From: Liquorilactobacillus nagelii DSM 13675
Lineage (GTDB): Bacteria; Bacillota; Bacilli; Lactobacillales; Lactobacillaceae
NCBI RefSeq assembly: GCF_019444005.1
Contig: NZ_CP049304.1
Span: 1,054,001 to 1,118,000 of the forward strand
Direction of reading: 5' to 3'
DNA length: 64,000 nt
Part shown: piece by piece, positions 8,122 to 15,766 of the stretch
Position numbering within the stretch: the stretch's first letter is position 1
Layout: each line of letters opens with the position of its first letter
Made by a program: the position numbers and the translations under genes
Notes under the pieces: model-generated
What the model saw: the letters and a program-made list of their open reading frames with translations, nothing else
Databases searched by the model: none
Told to the model about the DNA's origin: nothing

Positions 8122-8516
8122 TTTTCGTTTTCCTTTCTCTTAATAATCTCACTCTTTACTGCTAGCAAAATTTCTTTCCAAGTTAAGAACGGCTGCAGAC
8201 TGTCAAGATAATCAGCCGTTTTTTTCTGAATCCGCTGTTGCTTTAATTGGATAATTTTAGCGCGATCATCGGTTACGAAGTTACCCTGGCCGCGGTGGGT
8301 AATTAAAACTCCAGCATCAATCAACTCTTTCAAGGCATTTTGAATTGTTCGCGGATTAGTCGTTAATTCTTCGGCCAGCTCTCTAACCGAGGGAACTTTA
8401 GCATTAGGTGGATAATTGCCACGAATGATGCGCTCAGCCAACAAGTCACTAACTTGCAAATAAATTGGCAGATTAGCTTTAAACTTCGTAATTTTCACCT
8501 TCAATTTCTGTATCAC
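8103..8516 (-). CDS. GntR-family regulator, YtrA subfamily
   Basis: The 137-residue protein has an N-terminal winged helix (LPIYLQVSDLLAERI, then VPSVRELAEEL and NPRTIQNALKEL) and a short C-terminal extension, the small YtrA layout lacking a large ligand-binding domain. YtrA-type repressors control ABC operons that respond to wall-active antibiotics. The GTG start at 8516 has no Shine-Dalgarno; a promoter reading TTGCTA-N17-TAGTAT puts transcription start only about 5 nt before it, so the message may be leaderless. A perfect palindrome covers that point. An internal GTG six codons later is a possible alternative start. Confidence 0.85.
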   Translation of the reverse strand: MIQKLKVKITKFKANLPIYLQVSDLLAERIIRGNYPPNAKVPSVRELAEELTTNPRTIQNALKELIDAGVLITHRGQGNFVTDDRAKIIQLKQQRIQKKTADYLDSLQPFLTWKEILLAVKSEIIKRKENEKCQHKD

Positions 8517-8524
8517 TGTGATAC
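8510..8524. promoter_or_regulatory. Palindromic operator GTATCACTGTGATAC at the YtrA-type regulator start
   Basis: Seven-bp perfect arms around one central base. The site overlaps the predicted transcription start (~8522) and the GTG codon, an ideal autorepression position. Confidence 0.55.
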
Positions 8525-8528
8525 TTAT

Positions 8529-8557
8529 ATACTACACTAAGATACTAAATGTAGCAA
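8529..8557 (-). promoter_or_regulatory. Promoter of the Ytr-like operon
   Basis: On the minus strand: -35 TTGCTA (8557-8552), 17-bp spacer, -10 TAGTAT (8534-8529). Predicted start of transcription is near 8522. Confidence 0.5.
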
Positions 8558-8572
8558 GTCTCCTTAACAAAA

Positions 8573-8598
8573 AAATCACAACATACTCGTTGTGATCG
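8573..8598 (-). terminator. Terminator after the DUF1648 gene
   Basis: Stem ATCACAAC (8575-8582) / GTTGTGAT (8589-8596) with a 6-nt loop, followed on the minus strand by seven T. It separates this unit from the downstream Ytr-like promoter. Confidence 0.75.
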
Positions 8599-8609
8599 TT
8601 TTAACTAAT

Positions 8610-9653
8610 TTAATTTTGCAGCCAAGCCGCTATAATAGCAAATACAAAAATTCCGCCTAAAATTACCCAACTAGCAGGTCGAGCCATATTCAAAGTAAAA
8701 CCCAACCCGCTTCTTTTTTGCACAAAAATCGAAGGATCGTGTGGATCATAATAAATCAATCCCAGCAACCACTTACTGTTATCATTTAAAATAGGACCAT
8801 GTGGTTCATGACGGAGCGTAAAAAACCAATAGAAAAGCAATGGCATGATAACTAATATCAGTACAAAGATAAGATTAAGCCTATTTAACCAAAATACTAG
8901 TTGATTTTGTTGTGTCAAAAAAGGCGTCGATAAAGTAACTTGACTTAATAACCCAGCAAAAATCAGTAAAAAATAAATGCTGCGTCGAAAACGATAAAAA
9001 CCAGGTACTGCTTGAGAATTACCACGAACGGCTGCTGGTGACCGCCGCATTAACCAAGTTAGCAAAATGAAAATCAGTGTTATTCCAAATTGCATAACCA
9101 AAACTTTCCAGACACCGCCTTGACTTTTATTTATCCAAGCATCAGGACCAGTGAAAGAAAAATGAACTGGTAATTTAGCTGGTAAGTCAGCATAATTAAA
9201 ACTGGCAGAAATTACAGCAGTAAATGGTAAAATCAACAAAGTCACCAACCACCAAGCTGAAAGCTCATTTTCACTTAGTTGTTGCGTATCAACACTTAAG
9301 CACTGCTTAGTCAGTTGAAGATCAGTTTTTTGTTGAAGTTGCCAATTTAAAATTTTATGATGAAAAATACCAAAAGTTAACAAACTCAAGCCCAAAAGTA
9401 ATGGCATGCCTAATAACAGCCAAGTTGTTTTCTGACTGCTGTTAAGTAATAACAAATTAAAGAGCAAACCACCCCCTAGTAAAACCAGCAAATACCATCT
9501 TCGCAAACGACGAGGAAAAGGTTTTTGCCAGAATTCACCTTGACTGAAAGCCACACCAAAAATAACATTTTTATTAGTTAACCATGGTTCAACCGCCAGC
9601 AATAACAACAATAACCACCAAGACAGTTCATTAATCACCTGGATGCGATTCAA
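8610..9653 (-). CDS. DUF1648/DUF5808 multi-span membrane protein
   Basis: The 347-residue protein has roughly eight hydrophobic spans. A central extracytoplasmic loop carries the DUF1648 signature (YADLPAKLPVHFSFTGPDAW) and the C-terminus a DUF5808-like segment (LLGLIYYDPHDPSIFVQKR followed by GLGFTLN). DUF1648 occurs in SdpI-type immunity/signalling proteins and many uncharacterised membrane proteins. The gene overlaps the GntR gene by 23 bp and is its only operon partner, so the pair is probably a regulator with its target. No catalytic motif is visible and function is unknown. Confidence 0.8.
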   Translation of the reverse strand: MNRIQVINELSWWLLLLLLAVEPWLTNKNVIFGVAFSQGEFWQKPFPRRLRRWYLLVLLGGGLLFNLLLLNSSQKTTWLLLGMPLLLGLSLLTFGIFHHKILNWQLQQKTDLQLTKQCLSVDTQQLSENELSAWWLVTLLILPFTAVISASFNYADLPAKLPVHFSFTGPDAWINKSQGGVWKVLVMQFGITLIFILLTWLMRRSPAAVRGNSQAVPGFYRFRRSIYFLLIFAGLLSQVTLSTPFLTQQNQLVFWLNRLNLIFVLILVIMPLLFYWFFTLRHEPHGPILNDNSKWLLGLIYYDPHDPSIFVQKRSGLGFTLNMARPASWVILGGIFVFAIIAAWLQN

Positions 9654-10026
9654 TTAACTCACCTTCTTTCAACCGTTGACATGTCTGTTGAACGACTTTT
9701 TGTAACTCCGGATAACCTAGACCGTAAGCAACTGCTTCGGTCACTGCTTGCTGCAAATTTTTTTTAGTCTGCTGCATATCAGTTATCGATGGTTCGCCAA
9801 CAATCGCTCCACGACGCCCCAATAACTTGATAAGTCCTTCTTGTTCTAGTTGTTGATAAGCTTTATTGACAGTGTGCAAATTAACTTTTAATTCGTTAGC
9901 CAAAGTTCTAATTGGTGGCAACTTTTCACCAGTTTTAACTCGACCAGCTGCAATCTCAGCCACTACTGCAGCTCTGATTTGCTGATAAATCGGTATTTCT
10001 GATTGAAAATCAATTGTTAGAATCAT
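9631..10026 (-). CDS. GntR-family regulator, YtrA-like, partner of the DUF1648 protein
   Basis: The 131-residue protein is a winged helix of GntR type: IPIYQQIRAAVVAEI, KLPPIRTLANEL and NLHTVNKAYQQLEQEGL, with a ~40-residue tail. The short length and absence of a FadR or UTRA effector domain place it in the YtrA group. ATG 10026 is preceded by a GGTGATT ribosome site. A 10-bp perfect inverted repeat covers the promoter region, consistent with autorepression. It is a distant paralogue of the regulator at 8103-8516, but the two operators differ. Confidence 0.85.
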   Translation of the reverse strand: MILTIDFQSEIPIYQQIRAAVVAEIAAGRVKTGEKLPPIRTLANELKVNLHTVNKAYQQLEQEGLIKLLGRRGAIVGEPSITDMQQTKKNLQQAVTEAVAYGLGYPELQKVVQQTCQRLKEGELIESHPGD

Positions 10027-10048
10027 AATCTAATCACCGCTTTGCTAT

Positions 10049-10075
10049 ATTTGTTATAGATATTATATAACAAAT
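10049..10075. promoter_or_regulatory. Candidate operator of the second GntR regulator
   Basis: Perfect 10-bp arms ATTTGTTATA and TATAACAAAT separated by 7 nt. The site contains a minus-strand TATAAT (10067-10062) and lies 23 bp before the start codon. Confidence 0.55.
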
Positions 10076-10227
10076 GTGGTCTAAAAAAAACAATCAAGTG
10101 AATCATTTATCGATCCCTACCACCAAAGTTCACTTTAGACAAATTTAACTTATTTGCACTACTTCACCTAGTAATAGCTGATCAAACTTTTAGCGGTACC
10201 CGTCTTGACAACTTATTTCAAAAAAGA

Positions 10228-10256
10228 TTGCAATTTCAAACATAACTTTCTACAAT
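10228..10256 (+). promoter_or_regulatory. Promoter of the APC permease
   Basis: -35 TTGCAA (10228-10233), 17-bp spacer, -10 TACAAT (10251-10256). This predicts a leader of about 115 nt. Confidence 0.5.
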
Positions 10257-10376
10257 ATTATTTGTTACTCTACTTAGAAAGAAAGATTAGTTTGCAGCCT
10301 CAAATTATCTGGCTCCATTGCAAACCACCGAATAAACTAATTCAACGAGCATAATTATTTTATTCAGGAGGATTCA

Positions 10377-11828
10377 ATGGAAAATTCACTTACAAAAAAA
10401 CATTTTATTAGTTGGCCGGTTATTTCCTTCTTAGACTTCGTCACAATTATCGGTTTTGATGATATTCTTTACCCACTGCAAAATCAGGGACTTTCAGTTG
10501 TCTTTACTTGGATTTTTATGGTCTTTGCTTTTGTTATTCCTTATGAAATGTCTGTTAGTCAATTAGGAGCAACTTTTACTGGTCAAGAAGATGGGGGGCT
10601 TTCATCATGGGTGCGCCACAGTACTAATGATACCCTTGGCTACTGGACTGCTTGGATGTACTGGGCAGCTAGTTTACCTTACATTGTAGATGTCGCCAAT
10701 TCCGTAATCGTATCATTTAGTTGGTTAGTTTTAGGCAACAACTCACTTGGACAGCGAATGTCAAATTTTACTTTTGGTTTGCTGACCTTTATTGTTATTT
10801 TGATTTTTATTTTACTACAGAACTTTTTCAAGCGATCAATGGAGGTTATGGCAACAATTGGTGGTGGAGCAATGTTTTTAATGACTGTTTTATTTGTTAT
10901 TATGACTGGTTACTCACTAGCCCATGGCGGTCAAATTGCCACTCATCCCTTTAATTTCAGCTCATTTATTCCCCATTTTAGTTTACAGTATTTTTCAACT
11001 ACTGGTTTACTGATGTTTGCGGTCTGCGGAGCTGAGTTAGTTGCCCCTTACCTGATCAAAATGCGTAATCCCAACCGCGATTTTCCTAAAGCTATGTGGT
11101 TGGTAGCATTCATGACTGCCTTTTTGACTGTTTTTGGAACCTTTTCATTAGCCATTTTCTTCAATGCCAATAACCTGCCGCACGATTTAAAAATGAACGG
11201 CTCCTACTATGCTTTCCAACTACTGGGACAACGTTTAGGAATGGGAAATATCCTTTTGTACATCTTTACGATCGTCCAAGCAATTTATATGATGGCTCAA
11301 TTAGCCGTATTGTTGGATGCCGCCAGCTGGGTCATCGCTGGAGATACAGCCGTCAACTTTATGCCGCGATGGTTAAGTAAACGCAACAAAAATGGCCGGC
11401 CATTACATAGCTATGTGTTGACCAGTGGCTTATGCTTATTTTTATTATTAATGAGTGGGACTTTGCCGAACATTAATTCGATTTTCAACTGGTTACTGAA
11501 CTTGAATGGAATTGTTTTTCCTTTCAAAAACTGTTGGATTTTCTTAGCCTTTATCGCCGTACGTTGGCAATCAGATCGATTTCATTCATCATTTGTTTTT
11601 ATTAAAAAGAAAGCAGTTGCGATTGCAGTCGGTGTTTGGTGCTTTATCTTTTCATTTGTCTGCGCACTAATGAGTTTTATTCCCCAAGATGTAAAATTTG
11701 GGACAACAGCTTATGACCACCAATTGCTAATGAACCTCTTTTCGGTTTTTGTTTTATTTGGTGTCGGGATGATAATGCCATTATTAGCCCGCTTAGAAAA
11801 GCGACAACAAGTTCCTGAAGAAAACTAG
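10377..11828 (+). CDS. APC-superfamily amino acid permease
   Basis: The 483-residue protein has about twelve spans and the APC fold. The first span includes FLDFVTIIGFDDILYPLQNQG, where canonical transporters carry the unwound GxG substrate site; here the glycines are less regular, so the substrate may be unusual. Later segments (AVCGAELVAPYLIKMRNPNRDFPKAMW) match the conserved GxE/NP-R-FPKA region of glutamate:GABA-antiporter-like and related permeases. The ATG follows a strong AGGAGG. It is monocistronic, on the opposite strand from its neighbours, with its own promoter and terminator. Amino acid or amine transport is inferred; the exact solute is not readable. Confidence 0.82.
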   Translation: MENSLTKKHFISWPVISFLDFVTIIGFDDILYPLQNQGLSVVFTWIFMVFAFVIPYEMSVSQLGATFTGQEDGGLSSWVRHSTNDTLGYWTAWMYWAASLPYIVDVANSVIVSFSWLVLGNNSLGQRMSNFTFGLLTFIVILIFILLQNFFKRSMEVMATIGGGAMFLMTVLFVIMTGYSLAHGGQIATHPFNFSSFIPHFSLQYFSTTGLLMFAVCGAELVAPYLIKMRNPNRDFPKAMWLVAFMTAFLTVFGTFSLAIFFNANNLPHDLKMNGSYYAFQLLGQRLGMGNILLYIFTIVQAIYMMAQLAVLLDAASWVIAGDTAVNFMPRWLSKRNKNGRPLHSYVLTSGLCLFLLLMSGTLPNINSIFNWLLNLNGIVFPFKNCWIFLAFIAVRWQSDRFHSSFVFIKKKAVAIAVGVWCFIFSFVCALMSFIPQDVKFGTTAYDHQLLMNLFSVFVLFGVGMIMPLLARLEKRQQVPEEN

Positions 11829-11836
11829 AGCAAATA

Positions 11837-11880
11837 AAAATCACTTGAATTTACTAAAAGCAGTAAGTTCAAGTGATTTT
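11837..11880. terminator. Bidirectional terminator between converging genes
   Basis: Perfect 13-bp arms AAAATCACTTGAA (11837-11849) and TTCAAGTGATTTT (11868-11880), T-rich on both sides. It serves the permease (plus) and the membrane glycosyltransferase (minus). Confidence 0.85.
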
Positions 11881-11886
11881 ATTTTT

Positions 11887-13998
11887 TTAAATTCGGTTAA
11901 TTAAGTTGGCCTTTTTCAATAAATAGACTACATTCAGACTACCCATAACAATTGCCAGCAAGAAAATCAACCAATAACTACTTGATGGATAAATTGCATT
12001 TTTTACTGGATTCATTAATGCAAATGACAGATATCGCTTAGTAGAGCCTGAAATTGGTTGTTGCAAAATGTCCAATGGTTCAACTTTAAAGTAGTTAATT
12101 TTAATCGGTACCTGACTTTCATTTTTCAATATTAACTGATAATTTCCTGTAGAAAGTTGTTTTATTGGCTGAGTACCGTTTTGATAATTTTTAATTTTAA
12201 TCTGGCTAGTCCGATTAGCGATTTTCAATGTCAATCCCTTTTGTGAATAAGGCAGCACTGAAGTTTGAATTAGCGAAGCCGCTCGTGGTAAAAAGAATTT
12301 CTCACTAATTTGTTGATTTGGTTGTAATTGGAGTGTCTCCTGCCGTAAAAATTGCTGGCTAATAACTGGTTCATTTGCTTGCACGATTGTCTTAGTATAA
12401 TGTAAGTTGTTAAAACCACCCCAGATAACACCTGCTAACAAAAGCAGATTAACTAATCCAAACAACTTATAGCCACGATTTTTAACTCGATGCGCACACA
12501 ACCAATCGTTAATGTCAGTAGCGCCCTGTGCTGCTAACATAATTAATGGGATAACTGTAATAAATGCATAACGTGGCATTACTTCCCACATCAGAGTATG
12601 GAATAAAAAGACCCCAATTATGTACAGCATCAATAAATATTCAATTTGTCCGATCTGTTGCCGAGCTCGCCTAAAACAAAATATTCCCTCAATTAAAGCT
12701 AGTAACCAAACTGCTAAATACACAATCTGCTGTATTTCTTGTAGCGGTGCTCGTTGATTGCCAAAAAAATTACTGTAACTTTGTGGAACTTCAGCTGTAA
12801 GGCCATAATTCCGCATTTCAGTTCCCACAGTGCCTAAAGACCATTGCGAATTCATTTTTTTCCGATATAAACCTAACAGTCCGCTAACGCCCATTTGTTT
12901 TAGTCTTTGTTTAATTAATTTTTGAGTATGTTTAGACCGCCCTTGATAGGTGTGGTATTTAGCAATATCTGACCAAGCATTGACACTTGATCCTTCCGAC
13001 TTAGGGTTAAGTCCCATCGCAATCCAATACGTGTAGGGAAAACTCTCATTTTTGACAACCTTATAATGATAAACATTTTTTTGGAAAACTGATGTCGCTT
13101 GAGTTGTAATGGCAAAAGCCATTAAGAAGACTACCAGCAACAAGAAAGTTTTCTTGAATGATTTGCGATTAAAGAAAATAAAAATCAATACGGCAATTAC
13201 CGCAATTGCTGTATTAGTCTTCAAATAGACAGCTAGTGCTAAGAATACACCAGTTCCAATTAATAAGAGATATTTCTGCCAAACTTTTGTTACTGGTTGT
13301 TTTTGGTTAAATACTGCGTCCAGACAAGAAAAGCCAAACATTAAAAACGTTAAAGCCAATGGATCGGTATAGGTAAACAAGCTGGTTAAATATAAGGGAA
13401 TAAAAATTGTGCACAATAATAAGTAGCTTTCCTGAGCATTAGTCTTTTCATGACGTTTTAGAATCAACCAGCCTGACCAAACTGCCAAGTCAAGCAATAT
13501 CATAACCGCTAAATTTGTGATAACTGTGTTGTAGCCTAACCCAATTACTCGTGAAAGTTGATAGACTAAAGCAAAAAAGATGGCTGCTCCGCTATTAGGA
13601 CCAAAGTAAAAGTAAGTAGACCATTGATGACTACCAGCAGCTAAAAAAGCTGCTTGTTGGCGTACATCAAAATCATCTATGCCTTGGCTTCCTTTAAAAT
13701 TAAAAGCCAAATATAACTGTAATAATAACGAACAGCCAATTATTAACGTGGTAAATAATTTTTTTCTTTCTAGTTTATTCAGCCAATATAATAAACTGAT
13801 TAAAAAAATTATCAGTATCAACGTTAGCAACAAATTTGTAACTGAATCAAAAAAATTAAAAAATTCTTTGCGGTAGGCCATTTCAGAAGCTGACAAAGCT
13901 TTTCCTGGCCAAAACCATGCATCATTAAAGATAATTAATGAAACAATAACAAATATTCCACTTACTAACCACCACATCCAGCGACTAATTCTCAACAC
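11887..13998 (-). CDS. GT-C-type integral membrane glycosyltransferase (family 39-like)
   Basis: The 703-residue protein has some twelve or more spans and an extracytoplasmic C-terminal domain of about 150 residues before a last span. The first large outer loop holds the acidic pair in GIDDFDVRQQAAF, the position where GT-C enzymes place their metal/donor-binding Asp. Such enzymes use polyprenyl-phosphate sugars to glycosylate wall polymers or proteins outside the membrane. No operon partner is present; the rhomboid gene upstream is about 80 bp away. Family is inferred from topology and the loop motif; acceptor unknown. Confidence 0.7.
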   Translation of the reverse strand: MLRISRWMWWLVSGIFVIVSLIIFNDAWFWPGKALSASEMAYRKEFFNFFDSVTNLLLTLILIIFLISLLYWLNKLERKKLFTTLIIGCSLLLQLYLAFNFKGSQGIDDFDVRQQAAFLAAGSHQWSTYFYFGPNSGAAIFFALVYQLSRVIGLGYNTVITNLAVMILLDLAVWSGWLILKRHEKTNAQESYLLLCTIFIPLYLTSLFTYTDPLALTFLMFGFSCLDAVFNQKQPVTKVWQKYLLLIGTGVFLALAVYLKTNTAIAVIAVLIFIFFNRKSFKKTFLLLVVFLMAFAITTQATSVFQKNVYHYKVVKNESFPYTYWIAMGLNPKSEGSSVNAWSDIAKYHTYQGRSKHTQKLIKQRLKQMGVSGLLGLYRKKMNSQWSLGTVGTEMRNYGLTAEVPQSYSNFFGNQRAPLQEIQQIVYLAVWLLALIEGIFCFRRARQQIGQIEYLLMLYIIGVFLFHTLMWEVMPRYAFITVIPLIMLAAQGATDINDWLCAHRVKNRGYKLFGLVNLLLLAGVIWGGFNNLHYTKTIVQANEPVISQQFLRQETLQLQPNQQISEKFFLPRAASLIQTSVLPYSQKGLTLKIANRTSQIKIKNYQNGTQPIKQLSTGNYQLILKNESQVPIKINYFKVEPLDILQQPISGSTKRYLSFALMNPVKNAIYPSSSYWLIFLLAIVMGSLNVVYLLKKANLINRI

Positions 13999-14039
13999 AA
14001 AAATGCCTCCAAATTATTAAAATTATCAATAACTTTCGA

Positions 14040-14062
14040 TAACTCTTTAGTTTAAAGAGTTA
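14040..14062. other. Hairpin between the rhomboid and GT-C genes
   Basis: Perfect 9-bp arms TAACTCTTT and AAAGAGTTA around a 5-nt loop, just past the rhomboid stop. There is no T-tract after it, so it may be a weak terminator or an operator. Confidence 0.4.
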
Positions 14063-14077
14063 CTATAAAAAACAGGC

Positions 14078-14824
14078 CTAATAATAAATTACTCCAGTTA
14101 ACCAAAGACAGACACCAACAACCACAACTAAAGCAGCAGCTGTTCCTAAACCATCATGCAGATAATGCTTGCGAACATCAGCCGGTGTCCAGAGTAAAAC
14201 TGAGATCGCTCCACCGAGTAAGCCACCAATATGCCCAGCAATATCGACTCCTGGCATGAATAAGTTAAAGATCAGATTAGCTATAATTAAGGTAGTCGCT
14301 GAACGACTAATTTCTGAAAACTGATGACGAAAGCCCCGAACAATCTGCAACAATGCTAAAACGGCAAACAAGCCAAATAGTGACGTTGAGGCTCCAGCAG
14401 AAATAGAATTTTGGCTAAACAAAGCACTTAAAAGATTCCCTGTAAAGCCGGTAAATAAGTAAATCAATAAAAATTTAAAGTGACCATAAACTTCTTCAAC
14501 TAACGGTCCAGCATAATACAACGCCACCATATTGAAGGCGATGTGATAAATCGTAACATGCAAAAAGATTGGTGTAAACAAGCGCCACCATTCTCCCGCC
14601 ATTAAGTCTGGGTTCCAACGACCACCCATAACTTCTAAAACTCGACCACTAATATTAAAACTTCCACTTAGCAAAAACTCAATTAAATAAACGATAATGG
14701 TAATTCCTATCAAGAAATTTGTAACCCAATGACCACTAAAATATTTTTTAAAGCGACCATATAGTGGATGTTTCCGGCGTAAATACCAATCTGGTAATTT
14801 GATGTCTTTTTTTTGAACTTGCAT
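14078..14824 (-). CDS. Rhomboid-family intramembrane serine protease
   Basis: About 248 residues with six to seven spans. The catalytic serine lies in GASTSLFG (canonical GxSx motif; G-to-T change after the Ser) and the catalytic histidine in AGHIGGLLGG of the later helix, with the HxxxN element in HVTIYHIAFN. Rhomboids cleave transmembrane proteins inside the bilayer. I chose ATG 14824 because AAAGGA precedes it by 8 nt; the longer reading frame would need a TTG at 14869 with no ribosome site. The N-terminal ~30 residues are basic and cytoplasmic. Substrate unknown. Confidence 0.9.
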   Translation of the reverse strand: MQVQKKDIKLPDWYLRRKHPLYGRFKKYFSGHWVTNFLIGITIIVYLIEFLLSGSFNISGRVLEVMGGRWNPDLMAGEWWRLFTPIFLHVTIYHIAFNMVALYYAGPLVEEVYGHFKFLLIYLFTGFTGNLLSALFSQNSISAGASTSLFGLFAVLALLQIVRGFRHQFSEISRSATTLIIANLIFNLFMPGVDIAGHIGGLLGGAISVLLWTPADVRKHYLHDGLGTAAALVVVVGVCLWLTGVIYY

Positions 14825-14969
14825 AGCTTCATTCCTTTTTTTATTGGGATATAAAAAGGGCTGTGACAAAACTAATTTTTTGTGCAGTCCTCGCTAGAAG
14901 TGAATTTCTCTCAAAAGCTCTTTAACTAAACTAAAATTAATAATCCTTTGTAAGTATTTTAAAAATTTT

Positions 14970-15752
14970 TTAATCAATTGCAGCAGCAAACAATTTCTCA
15001 CTCAAAGTAATTTTAGCTGGATCGGAATCACTGTTGTAAAATTTAACCTGACCAGTTGCTGATTGGGCATTTAATAAATTTGCTTGATTTAACAAACGCT
15101 GCAATTCACGTGCTGCTCCCGGTCCGCCATCAATTATCCAAGGCTGCGACCCAACTACTTGCCGAATTGCCGGACGAGCAAATGGAAAATGGGTACATCC
15201 TAAAACTACTGCACTAACTGGCTCAAGCGGTTCAAGTAGCTTAGTTAAATATTTTTGTAATGCTGGTGAAGCTAACTCGCCGCGTTCAACAAATTCAACC
15301 AAGTCAGGAGCCGGAACAGGAATTAATTCAGCCTGCCCCTGATAAAGCAATAACTGTTTTTGAAACTTTTCTTCTCGAAGTGTTAGCGGTGTAGCCATGA
15401 CTGCGATTCTTTGTTGCGGATAACGTTCAATTGCCGGTTTAACTGCTGGCTCCAAGCCGACAACCGGCAATTCAGGATAACGTTCACGAATCTGAACAAC
15501 TGCTGCACTAGTAGCGGTATTACAAGCAATCACTAAGGCCTTAATGTTTTGGGTTAATAATTTTTCGACCACCGCAAAACTAAGCTTGCGAACATCAGCA
15601 GTCGTCCGTGTTCCATAAGGTGCATTAGCCGAGTCACCATAAAACACGTAATTTTCGTGTGGCAAAAGACGATGCAGTTCTTTTAAAACACTAATTCCGC
15701 CCACACCAGAATCAAATACTCCAACTGGTCGTTTTTTTTCATCGGTAGTCAT
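14970..15752 (-). CDS. murI: Glutamate racemase
   Basis: Converts L- to D-glutamate for peptidoglycan. The protein shows all MurI landmarks: PVGVFDSGVGG at the N-terminus, the catalytic cysteine in ACNTATSA and the second in LGCTHFPF, and the substrate-binding YGDSANAPYG. I prefer ATG 15752; an in-frame GTG at 15770 lies in the end of the aminotransferase gene and has no clear ribosome site, but cannot be excluded. The stop of the upstream aminotransferase (15767) is 14 bp away, so the two are cotranscribed. Confidence 0.95.
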   Translation of the reverse strand: MTTDEKKRPVGVFDSGVGGISVLKELHRLLPHENYVFYGDSANAPYGTRTTADVRKLSFAVVEKLLTQNIKALVIACNTATSAAVVQIRERYPELPVVGLEPAVKPAIERYPQQRIAVMATPLTLREEKFQKQLLLYQGQAELIPVPAPDLVEFVERGELASPALQKYLTKLLEPLEPVSAVVLGCTHFPFARPAIRQVVGSQPWIIDGGPGAARELQRLLNQANLLNAQSATGQVKFYNSDSDPAKITLSEKLFAAAID

Positions 15753-15766
15753 ACTTTCAACTTCTT

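Larger units (their letters stand above)
10027..10376. other. Divergent intergenic region between GntR and the APC permease
   Basis: Besides the GntR operator and the APC promoter it holds a leader hairpin in the permease mRNA: outer arms GTTTGCA/TGCAAAC (10290-10296, 10319-10325) and inner arms AGCC/GGCT (10296-10299, 10311-10314). I see no T-box motif and no gene. Confidence 0.6.

Noticed and set aside
10080..10376. T-box riboswitch before the amino acid permease
   Set aside because: No AGGGTGGNACCGCG antiterminator motif or U-tract hairpin was found.
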